From: Fragilaria crotonensis
Taxonomy: Eukaryota; Bacillariophyta; Fragilariophyceae; Fragilariales; Fragilariaceae
Direction: 5' to 3'
DNA: 64,000 nucleotides
Assembly: GCA_022925895.1 (NCBI GenBank)
Contig: JAKSYS010000301.1
Coordinates: 1 to 64,000 of the forward strand
Shown here one piece after another: positions 20,864 through 29,718 of this stretch (its first letter is position 1; each line of letters begins with the position of its first letter). A model generated the notes under the pieces. The model saw only the letters and a list, made by a program, of their open reading frames with translations, did no database searches and was not told where the DNA came from. The position numbers were made by a program, and so were the translations under genes.

Positions 20864-23800
20864 ATGAGTGAGCGTCAGAATCAGAATGAGGTTCCACAAC
20901 AAGCCATTATAAATTTGGATGATTTGGGCAAGGTTATATCGAGTGCATCGACTGTTATTCGACAAGTTAGAAATGCGAGAGCGGTCGAGAACTCACGACG
21001 AGCAGAAGCATTCGGTGGAGACATGCCACTGATGGTGACAATGGCAGATTCGTTTCTGGAACAACCGCTCTTTGACATTGATGTGGCAGATCCGTTTTTG
21101 AACGCAAATGAAACAGCAACGGATCAGGATGGACTACAAACTCAAACTACTGCTAATGCTTCTAATGCGCCGACTGACGCAAACGTCACAACCAACAATC
21201 AAAGCAGCGGTGTGCGTGCTGATGTTCATGTCCATGACGTTGGTGGAAACGGCATCGATGCAGACTCCGAATCAGCACGGAAGCGAAAGCCACAAACAGA
21301 GAACAATTCTCTTTCGGCTGAAGACGGCGATGACGACTTTGTTCTCTCCTCGCTCAAGAAAAAACAAAAATCGTCTTTTGTGCTCTCTTCGCTCAAGAGG
21401 AAACCAGAATCAACTGCAAATGAGTCATCGAAGCCAAAGAAGGCCAAAAAGTCGGCCAATGTGCATGCGATTGAGAATGAACCTACCGAAAGTCGCATTC
21501 CTCGGATTAATCGCGTTGAAAATGATTTTGATTATGCATTCATTCCTAGGAATGCTCAACATGAGAACGGCGATCCAATGAATTTGGATCGTGAACTCAA
21601 TGGTACGACTACCATTCGTGATGATGATGATGACAGCGATGCGATCGTGGCTGTGGCCATGGAAGCACTCGATGATCAAATCACCGAAGCCGAATATGCG
21701 GCAGTTGCCAAACAAACATGGGATCGACTCAAAGTTGCTGTAGTTGACTACAGAGGTCCGGGTGGTTTGGTGGAAAATCTTGTTGATCTTACAAAACCCA
21801 TGACACCCGAGAAAGAACGTCTTGAACGCGATTGGGATTTTCGTCATGCTGTCCGTTCCCGTCCAGCGGCTAATTCGTCAACTCTGGCGAGAAAACCAAA
21901 GAGAGTCGGGCCGTTTGATGTAGACTTGATGGGATATGGTGAACTACTGGTCACCAAGGAGTTACCAAAATACATTGGAGATACACATGAACTCGTATTC
22001 TCTCAAGAGGAAATGTCTGAAACGTTGATGCGAAGGCTTTCGAGGGACGGTGTGACGGACGTTCGCATCGTCGTCCAGGACAAAATAGGGGACCCATGCA
22101 CCATCGTCGTTGAAATTCAGGGGGCAGAGGATGATGTTCGCAAAGTACGAAAACAACTGGAACTTATGGTTCAAACAAAGCAGATGCGATTCCTATCTCT
22201 TGAAAGCAATCCTCGCATCCGTCCTGCCGTCAAGCCTAATGGAAAACGAAAAGTTGAGCTGTACACGAGGTTTTGGAACAAGTACGAGAAAATCCGGGAC
22301 ATCGACTTCGGGGGCATTCATGCAAAATCCGTGGCAAGTTCCATGTGGCAGAGACATAAGGATCGATTCGGTCCTGCATGTAGTCCAAGTTGCCCATGTC
22401 CGATGGAGCTTGATTTCCTTACATCCACTGTGATTGACGATATGATCAAGAAGGGCAAATCCGCGGAACGACCTCCTGAAATTGGCTTTTCGAAGAGGTT
22501 TGCACCGAAATTTATGCCCCTCCTGAGAAAGGAATACCCTCGAGAAACAAACGAAAGTCTTCTAACGCGCTTGATTCGAATGTGGGAGTTGCATTTAAAG
22601 CAGCAACGTTTTGGAACAAGTTGTCTGGATACGTGCCCTTGTTCTGAGGGATGGGATTTCGTGTTCAACAAGGGAGGGATTGGCGACTCCGTTGCGAGGA
22701 GGCATTCATCCATCGTTGAGACCGCCGAACCCGTCGTACCTAAAAAGACAATACCGTTGCCTCAGATCGCACCAGATGATATTGGAATGAAGGAATATGA
22801 AATAGTGTTCGACACAAGATCTCCTCTGGGTTTCTTCTGCGCAACGAAGGTGGGTAGTAGTGGCAGGACCTGCTCAATCATGTCCGTGAGTCCAAGTCTG
22901 AAAGACAAGGAGCCGCGCCTGTCGTCGGGAACTGTCGTCCTCGCTGTTGCCATGGGAAAAACTGGGCCAATCTGGCACCAAGTTGAGTCACATGTGGAGC
23001 TCAAGCACAAGTATGATAGTTTCAAGCGACACTCAGAAGGACAGTGGATGCAGATACGTTTCATCAACACGGACGTGAAACCACAGAACAACACGAACTA
23101 TCCATCTCCTTGGACTGCAACATCTGCATGGCGTGGAAATCCCAAATGGAAAGGTTGGGCTGGAGGGGCACCAGAAATTCATGCTGTGGGTGTAACTGCT
23201 CCGCTTGTGCCCGACGTAGCAGCTGGCGAAGCAACAGCGTCGCCTATCAATGTCGAGCCACTATCCCAACATCTCCGTGGCAATATGGCAGGATCACTAG
23301 ATCCCAATCTATCGCGAGGCAATACAATGCCAGATGTTTGTGTAAGTGAGGAGGTCCCAGAAGAGGCCTTAGGGCAAAACGAAGGTGTCGAGTCAACCGA
23401 TGAGATGTCGAAAGAGCCTTCGAGGCCGAGCGCAATTGCCGAGGCAAGCGATGAGTTGCTTTCAAGGGCGGCACCTTCAGTGCCGATGCACGAGCACTTA
23501 TCCCGTGAGCCCGGTCACCGCACGCTGCCTAAACCTCGACCGATCTTCAAGGGAAAAAGTTCATGGGGCGAACAGAAACCCGCCGGACCAGCGGAGTCAG
23601 TCTTCAGAACTCTTTCCAAAACAACAAAGCGCAACGCCCCTGTATTGCTCTCATGGGCACCAGACCTCAAGAAGCATACTGTTCTTTTTGATGGAACTGC
23701 GAAGGCTGCGGATGTGCTGAAGCTCGGCGCGCCTCAGCCTACCGAAACCATAACGGAAGAGGAAGAACCGCCTGTCCTCCTTCCACCAAAAACCGGCACA

Positions 23801-25945
23801 AAGAATGCAGAATTGCTTTCTGCAATCTCCGACAAGTCGTGTTTTGAAGTATTTAAGTTGCTACAGGGTGGTGCTGATACCCAGCCAAAGAACGTCAACC
23901 CCAAGGAACTACCAGAAACTTTTGCCAAGCGTATCAAAGACTCTCTCAAGCAAAATTCTTCACCTGAGGCGAAGATGAAATATGACGATATCACTCTGAA
24001 AGTAAACCTGCTAAAGATCTTTGAAAGGGCGCGAGATGTCATGACTTCGAGCTCGTGTCTGACGAAATGGGTGAAATACGAGGCTAGAATTTGTCGGATT
24101 GAAAATCTCCGCCTGACACGAGGTACGCCCGTATCTGCGGGCGACAAGTTTTATTGCGAAATAAAGATTGTGGGCGAAGTTCATAAGGAGAGATTAACCT
24201 CAGTTTGGGCGGAATCGATTGATTTTTCGGACAAGGCGGGCTACCAATTTTCCTACAATGAATCACTGCCAGAGCGCATTCTTGGTGGCGATGAAAGAAC
24301 CTTTGTTATGACATTCGGTAAAACTTTTGGCAATTCTCAACGAACGATGGTATTAGCAAGTCAAACAAAACAACTGGATGAGATAAAAAGTGAGGTGGCA
24401 CACAAAGAAGAAACGACTATCACGGTAGACATGCCACAAACTGCAAACTTGGAATCAGGACGGGCGATTGTCACGCTTCGTAAGCTACGCGATGGAAGTA
24501 AAGTGAAGATTGCAAGGGAACGACTCAGGCACAGCAATCTATTGAAGCAGGTCATCGCCGACATGAAGAAATTCAACGCAGACGAACGCCGGAAGGCTTC
24601 AGGGATGCCTGCGTTGGACTTCAACCTTAGACTACCAGAATCACCCCGTATTACGCTACTGCATGCTGCTGTGTATTTGAATATTGTGAATCTGGTCTCC
24701 GATCTAATTGCCTGCGGTGCAGACATTAACGCAAAAAACGAAATGGGCGTATCGCCGAGAAAGCTGGCACTCAGAATATATGAGACATTTTCGAAGAAGA
24801 CTGGGCAAGAGAAAGAAATGAAGGACTCTCGCGACATCCTTAAACTCCTTGGCGTGTCCCTTGCTTCCTTAGAATCAGGTACCACGGCAACAGAAGACGA
24901 TTCAGACGACAAAGACCTCGGGCCGGAGATCGATACCCTGGCAGAGGTTCCGAATGAGGCACTTGCTACTGAAGAAGAGGATCAAATTCCTTCTTTACAA
25001 GTCACGAGCGAATTAGCGCCTGGCCCAGTGACCCAAATGCCACAATACGACCAACATAGTGACACACGCGCTGTTACACTTCCAGTGACAACGGTTGAGA
25101 AATTGACTCCTGGCAAGGTGATGTGTCGAAATTACCGTTCGAATGAACGGTGCACGCACGGCCTAAAGTGCTATTTCCTTCATTACCCCCGAATCAACCC
25201 TGACGATATCGTCGCCACCGAACATCTTCCCATCTACTCCCCTGCAGATTTGACTGTCAAGCAAGACTTTGATGGAAACGGGGAAAGATGCTTCACGGCT
25301 GTCTTTCGCGACAATGCCGAAAACATTTACCTTAGGGCGCTCGGAGGCAACACGGTAGGCGCCAATCGTGATGGAGTATATTGGTACCGAACCCGTGACG
25401 ATGCTATTGAAGCCATCGTGAGAGTGATCTCACATTGGCAAAAATTGTGTTCAGCACGATATCTAAATGGAAAGCCATCCATTCCACCCAGTCGTGTGGT
25501 ACCTGCTACGAATTACCAATGGCGAAACGACGTCATGGATAGCCAGAGTGAGTCGGAAACGGCAGTTTTCGACCGCCTCGTTGGTGCGAATATTGACAAC
25601 ACTTTTTCGCTCATAATGAAGCGAGCAGGGCAACCTCATTTCCATCTAAAGAAAGATCGTTGGACGTTCAAGCAACTCACCGGTGATCATGCTTGGGTCA
25701 ACGCATCATTTAGGACGTGGGTCAGTCCACAATTTCCTTCCGAAACCTTTTCGTCCATGGGAATAGGGGATGATACCATATACAACAATGGAATCTTCTA
25801 TCACAGCAATACCAAAAGGGCCCAGGCGAGTGCGTTCCTGGAGTTTCTTAAGTTCGCCAAATCAATAGGCCTCCTCCGGTCTCTGACAACAATGGACTCA
25901 ACAACACTCCCATTCTGGAAGTCAACGTCGCCTGGTCGTGTGTAA
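20864..25945 (+). CDS. 1,693-residue multidomain protein: Cys-repeat, PDZ-like, ankyrin and CCCH zinc finger
   Basis: Single exon. The frame opens at 20792, but ATG 20864 (MSERQNQ) fits better after the A/C-rich leader. The N-terminus (to about 300) is acidic and Lys-rich, with the duplicated phrase FVLSSLKKK/FVLSSLKRK, nuclear-signal-like. About residues 490-600 hold two copies of a motif MWxxHxxRFGxxCxxxCPC (MWQRHKDRFGPACSPSCPC and MWELHLKQQRFGTSCLDTCPC). About 644-734 look PDZ-like (EIVFDTRSPLGFFCATKV). About 1260-1300 are one or two ankyrin-like repeats (TLLHAAVYLNIVNLVSDLIA). A CX8CX5CX3H zinc finger lies at about 1421-1441 (CRNYRSNERCTHGLKCYFLH), followed by a C-terminal domain with YLRALGG and VYWYRTRDDAI. 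CCCH fingers usually bind RNA. The full architecture matches no family I know. Confidence 0.85.
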   Translation: MSERQNQNEVPQQAIINLDDLGKVISSASTVIRQVRNARAVENSRRAEAFGGDMPLMVTMADSFLEQPLFDIDVADPFLNANETATDQDGLQTQTTANASNAPTDANVTTNNQSSGVRADVHVHDVGGNGIDADSESARKRKPQTENNSLSAEDGDDDFVLSSLKKKQKSSFVLSSLKRKPESTANESSKPKKAKKSANVHAIENEPTESRIPRINRVENDFDYAFIPRNAQHENGDPMNLDRELNGTTTIRDDDDDSDAIVAVAMEALDDQITEAEYAAVAKQTWDRLKVAVVDYRGPGGLVENLVDLTKPMTPEKERLERDWDFRHAVRSRPAANSSTLARKPKRVGPFDVDLMGYGELLVTKELPKYIGDTHELVFSQEEMSETLMRRLSRDGVTDVRIVVQDKIGDPCTIVVEIQGAEDDVRKVRKQLELMVQTKQMRFLSLESNPRIRPAVKPNGKRKVELYTRFWNKYEKIRDIDFGGIHAKSVASSMWQRHKDRFGPACSPSCPCPMELDFLTSTVIDDMIKKGKSAERPPEIGFSKRFAPKFMPLLRKEYPRETNESLLTRLIRMWELHLKQQRFGTSCLDTCPCSEGWDFVFNKGGIGDSVARRHSSIVETAEPVVPKKTIPLPQIAPDDIGMKEYEIVFDTRSPLGFFCATKVGSSGRTCSIMSVSPSLKDKEPRLSSGTVVLAVAMGKTGPIWHQVESHVELKHKYDSFKRHSEGQWMQIRFINTDVKPQNNTNYPSPWTATSAWRGNPKWKGWAGGAPEIHAVGVTAPLVPDVAAGEATASPINVEPLSQHLRGNMAGSLDPNLSRGNTMPDVCVSEEVPEEALGQNEGVESTDEMSKEPSRPSAIAEASDELLSRAAPSVPMHEHLSREPGHRTLPKPRPIFKGKSSWGEQKPAGPAESVFRTLSKTTKRNAPVLLSWAPDLKKHTVLFDGTAKAADVLKLGAPQPTETITEEEEPPVLLPPKTGTKNAELLSAISDKSCFEVFKLLQGGADTQPKNVNPKELPETFAKRIKDSLKQNSSPEAKMKYDDITLKVNLLKIFERARDVMTSSSCLTKWVKYEARICRIENLRLTRGTPVSAGDKFYCEIKIVGEVHKERLTSVWAESIDFSDKAGYQFSYNESLPERILGGDERTFVMTFGKTFGNSQRTMVLASQTKQLDEIKSEVAHKEETTITVDMPQTANLESGRAIVTLRKLRDGSKVKIARERLRHSNLLKQVIADMKKFNADERRKASGMPALDFNLRLPESPRITLLHAAVYLNIVNLVSDLIACGADINAKNEMGVSPRKLALRIYETFSKKTGQEKEMKDSRDILKLLGVSLASLESGTTATEDDSDDKDLGPEIDTLAEVPNEALATEEEDQIPSLQVTSELAPGPVTQMPQYDQHSDTRAVTLPVTTVEKLTPGKVMCRNYRSNERCTHGLKCYFLHYPRINPDDIVATEHLPIYSPADLTVKQDFDGNGERCFTAVFRDNAENIYLRALGGNTVGANRDGVYWYRTRDDAIEAIVRVISHWQKLCSARYLNGKPSIPPSRVVPATNYQWRNDVMDSQSESETAVFDRLVGANIDNTFSLIMKRAGQPHFHLKKDRWTFKQLTGDHAWVNASFRTWVSPQFPSETFSSMGIGDDTIYNNGIFYHSNTKRAQASAFLEFLKFAKSIGLLRSLTTMDSTTLPFWKSTSPGRV

Positions 25946-26624
25946 AACCATTCGTTGTGAACGGACCAGGGATGTAGTAACGCAACAGGGCGACAACTTG
26001 ATGTGGATTTGTTGGGACAACCATGTTCCCGCTTGTTTCACAGTTAACGTAACTTTGACTTTGGCAGCCATGAAACCTTTCGAGGTCAAACCAGCTTTTA
26101 GTTTTGCCTCTGCTATGACTTCTGGACAAGTACAACTACGAGATACAGTACTACTAGCTGTACGTACCGTGATCGCAATTAAGCGAACGCCATATACAAG
26201 CTACTGTACGATACTGTAGACAGTATACAATAGATGGTTCGTTCAGTGTCTTCAGCGTACCTGGTAGTACTACAGTTTCATACTCCGAGTACCTGTGAAG
26301 ATCATACAGCATACACAGTATTGGTTCACAGTATGTTCTTATAGAACGACCATGTTCCCGTATGTACAGTACAGCTATGATATATCTGTATGTCATATCA
26401 TACATTTTCGAGGCAAAACCAGAAGTGAAAAAGATGACGTCACGATTCGAGAAGCAACACTGCAACGGCGTACGTAGTACGTACCCTTGTAGCTTTCTAC
26501 AGCTAATTCTGTATTAGAGTACTGTAGTATACGGTATTGGTACGGGCAGTGCCATAACACAGGACACCCCCCCCCCACTTGGTGCTGCGTCTCGCACTTA
26601 TAGCAGACACTCCAATCAATCACC
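25946..26624. other. intergenic, GTAC-motif rich; promoter of QCR8
   Basis: Contains many short palindromic elements (tactgtagacagtata, ctccgagtac near 26285, agtactgta near 26518) and a run of nine or more C at 26568-26577. No gene. The end carries an A/C-rich leader before ATG 26625. Confidence 0.35.
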
Positions 26625-27145
26625 ATGGTCGCTCGTGTGGCTTTCTCCCGTTCACGTCCTCTCATGGCGCGTTACGATGTCTCTGCACACATGGTCAAGT
26701 GGTGGGGCAAAGTGAGGACTGATGAGGGTCAGGTGCGTTTGCATTTGTGAGTGTGTGTGGTGGTGGACGCTACGCCACGAAGGAAGAATCCGTTGTGAAC
26801 TCTTTCTCAAACACGTTGTATATTCTCTTCCTTTCTCGTCCATTCGCAGGTAACTCGCCATCTTTCGCCCTATGAGCAGCATGTTATTTCTCATTGGTTC
26901 GCTTCTTGGCCAAAGAAGGTGAGTGTTGAATGCTACCGCATCCTCAACAGAATGTTTGTCAGATACTCCAGTACCATTTCCAACAGCATATTTCTTTATA
27001 TTCTTCGTGTCATTTCATTTTATAGGTGATTGACAGAGCCCCAGAGTACATTATTTATTTGGGTGGATCGCTTGGGCTCGCCGCGTTTGCCATTATTGGT
27101 GGCGACGCTGCCGATGCGGCAGAGGACTACAAGCACCGATACTAG
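26625..27145 (+). CDS. QCR8: ubiquinol-cytochrome c reductase subunit 8 (QCR8/UQCRQ), three exons
   Basis: Small subunit of mitochondrial complex III. Exons 26625-26732, 26850-26918 and 27026-27145 join in phase at GT-AG introns (gtgcgt...cgcag and gtgagt...tatag) to give 98 residues. Exon 2 carries TRHLSPYEQHVISHW, matching the conserved ISYSLSPFEQ motif of the family. Exon 3 provides a single transmembrane helix (YIIYLGGSLGLAAFAIIGG) and a charged tail ending KHRY. Length and layout fit the family (about 80-100 residues). No single open frame shows the gene; it was found by joining exons. Confidence in the splice sites is good because all three joins keep frame and homology. Confidence 0.85.
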
Positions 27146-27879
27146 GTCTAGAGTCAGTCTACGGTAGTAGGAGAGTAGAGGAAGGAGTTAGGACTCTACG
27201 GTAATAAACAATTTAGGACCAAGATGTTACTATTGTAATCGCAGTAATGTATGGAATATTCTCTTGCAAGTGAAAACGTATGCGTCCGTCAAGGGCGAGC
27301 GTGATCCTGGATATTGTTTTGCGAGATGAATATTTACTTTTATACTAAATCATTATTGATCATTGTTGCCACTGCTGTCCTGTCAGTTGTTACCTCGCAC
27401 AGAAGCAATCCCTACGACGTTGAGAGTCGAGTCGACAACAATGTTGTCAATTGTAAGTGTATGCGTTATGTTTATTAGACAGTAGACAGTAGACAGGACT
27501 GAGAACGCTGTGAGGGGAGTACAGCACTCAGTACTGTACTGTATTTCTTGTACGAGCACTGTAGAACAAGCACCATAGAATAGCACCGTACAGGGTACCG
27601 TACCTGGTACTCGGAGTACAATAGCAAAGTTAACGGTTCATGCCACACAGCTACTTTACTGGATACTCACCGTCCATGTAGAATACATGGTACCGTACTA
27701 TACCACGAGAAGTAAATCGTGGGTGTCCGTCTGTCTGTATGTCACCCACTTCGCACATGACAACTGCAACAGGTGCCTTCCATCTTCAACCTGGGCATCT
27801 CACCTCGGATGTACTCCAATACACAATCATGAATGCCTGGAACAAAACACATCCTGCATGTGATCAAGGCGTTCGATGA
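27146..27879. other. intergenic, no gene seen
   Basis: The first part is the 3' region of QCR8. Positions 27480-27720 are dense in GTAC and CGGAGTAC motifs, such as ggtactcggagtac near 27608. The end is the upstream region of the gene at 27880. Confidence 0.35.
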
Positions 27880-29538
27880 ATGCGGCTGACAGTATTCACA
27901 ACAAGTGCGTTTGAGTTCGGTCTCGTGACACTATTCATTGCCAGCTATTGCTGTTGTTGTTGCAGTTGTTCTACTGGTAGTGGTCGACCAATCGCCTTTA
28001 TTATTCCAAGATCCATTCGCAGCACCGTTGCCAGTACCAGTTCCCGTACCAGTACAGTCACAGTTTCAACAACAATTGAAAAGACAAGAAGAAGCATGGG
28101 TCTCTTTCAATCCAAAGAACGGCAACAGCAGCAACAGGATGCAGCCGAACTCGACGAGTGGTTCGCCGACGTGCAACGCATCAAGCAACAGTGTTGTGAC
28201 GATCCATGGTATCAACACAAATTGGCCATTTCCAAGACAACAGTTGAAGTGGCTGACGAATACGTTGGGACACAAAGTGACATTAACGCATTGTTCCCAG
28301 GCGTTCACAAGTATTTAGGTGGAGCCAAGGATGAACGCGATGGCTGCATTTATGGTATTCCATCGCATGCCAGGTCTGTTATTTGTTTGTATCCGACACG
28401 AGAATCAAAAACAGCAACAACGAACAACGAGGAGGAGGTCAGATACAAAATTAGGCTCGAACCCTTGCCAGAGCATGCTGCCAATGGCCAATTCAAATGG
28501 CTCCGTGGCATTATTGCCCACGGCTACCTTTATGGCATTCCGGCATGGGCCAACACGGTTTTGCAAGTTGACATTGATGCCATGTGGGGGCGACGACCGA
28601 ATGCGACAGGGCCGATTGTCAATTTGATCCCCCTTCCCAAGGGTCACGTTCCCTCACGATGGCAATGGCACGGAGCATCCCTCAATCAACAAAAGACAGC
28701 AATCTACAGCATTCCAAGTAACGCACACCAGGTCCTCAAGGTTGATCTCATCACCCACACCACATCGCTCATCGATATTCACATACCTCCACAATACAAG
28801 GACTTTTCATTCAATCACAGCAACAAGTGGTACGGCGGTTTGTTAGGAGATGACAATGCCGTCTACGGCATTCCGTACCGAACATGTTCACTATTGAGAA
28901 TCGATACAGAGACTGATACAGCAGCCATTGTCGGAGAGGACTACGGATGCAAACGTTTCAATTGGCACGGAGGAGCCAAGGTGAATGGATTCATTTATGC
29001 ATACCCCTCACACGCCGACACGGTGCTCAGGATTGACACTTCGCTCCAAAGCAAGGGTACAATCTCCACACGATTACCCATTCAGCGCGCATCCTATGAT
29101 GTCGATACGAATCAAAACTACAAGTGGTTGGGTGGCGCCATTGGTGCCGATGGGAACATTTATGCCATGCCCGCCGATGCGTCGGCGATCCTCAAAATTG
29201 ATACTCACACAAACATTTGCAGTACCTTTGGATTTGTCGGCACGGAAAAGAACAAATGGCAAGGTGGAGTACTCAGTCCGACTGATGGATGTATCTATTG
29301 CATCCCCGCCGACGGACAACACGTGCTACGCATTGCCACAAGCCCCTCGAGCACTGATACTACTACTGCGACTCGACCATCATCAGGAGACAATGACGAC
29401 GGAGCCGATACTGCTATGTACCATAATGCCGTGTCTCTCGTTGGTCAATTGCCAAATCGCAAGAACAAATGGCAGGGTGCATTTTTTGGAAATGATGGAA
29501 TCATGTACGCTATTCCTGAAAATGGGTATCGAATTTAA
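27880..29538 (+). CDS. secreted or membrane-anchored repeat protein, probable beta-propeller
   Basis: 552 residues, single exon, ATG 27880. The N-terminus (VTLFIASYCCCCCSC) looks like a signal peptide or anchor followed by a Ser/Thr/Arg-rich stretch, which could be an organelle transit region (GRPIAFIIP junction). From about residue 130 there are eight or so repeats of about 50 residues with the pattern KW-GG---DG-IYGIP--A--VL-ID. Examples are KWLGGAIGADGNIYAMP, RFNWHGGAKVNGFIYAYP and KWQGGVLSPTDGCIYCIP. The repeat length and the strand-turn-strand pattern suggest a beta-propeller. Similar repeat proteins occur in other protists. The function is unknown to me. It converges with CPSF73 with about 180 bp between the stop codons. 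A later ATG (28099, MGLFQSKE) would remove the signal. Confidence 0.75.
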   Translation: MRLTVFTTSAFEFGLVTLFIASYCCCCCSCSTGSGRPIAFIIPRSIRSTVASTSSRTSTVTVSTTIEKTRRSMGLFQSKERQQQQQDAAELDEWFADVQRIKQQCCDDPWYQHKLAISKTTVEVADEYVGTQSDINALFPGVHKYLGGAKDERDGCIYGIPSHARSVICLYPTRESKTATTNNEEEVRYKIRLEPLPEHAANGQFKWLRGIIAHGYLYGIPAWANTVLQVDIDAMWGRRPNATGPIVNLIPLPKGHVPSRWQWHGASLNQQKTAIYSIPSNAHQVLKVDLITHTTSLIDIHIPPQYKDFSFNHSNKWYGGLLGDDNAVYGIPYRTCSLLRIDTETDTAAIVGEDYGCKRFNWHGGAKVNGFIYAYPSHADTVLRIDTSLQSKGTISTRLPIQRASYDVDTNQNYKWLGGAIGADGNIYAMPADASAILKIDTHTNICSTFGFVGTEKNKWQGGVLSPTDGCIYCIPADGQHVLRIATSPSSTDTTTATRPSSGDNDDGADTAMYHNAVSLVGQLPNRKNKWQGAFFGNDGIMYAIPENGYRI

Positions 29539-29718
29539 TGGTGCGTCCTCACACGAACAGCGAAATTGGAAAACAGGCGAGGTTGTTGGCGATGTTCGAG
29601 TAGAACTCATGTAGTAATTGTTTAGCAGTTGCTTATAATAGAGGCTTATCTGTGCCCTAACAAGCATGTTGCGATGCGGAATAAAGTAATAGTCACGCAT
29701 GTACTCCTCTCGACTGCA

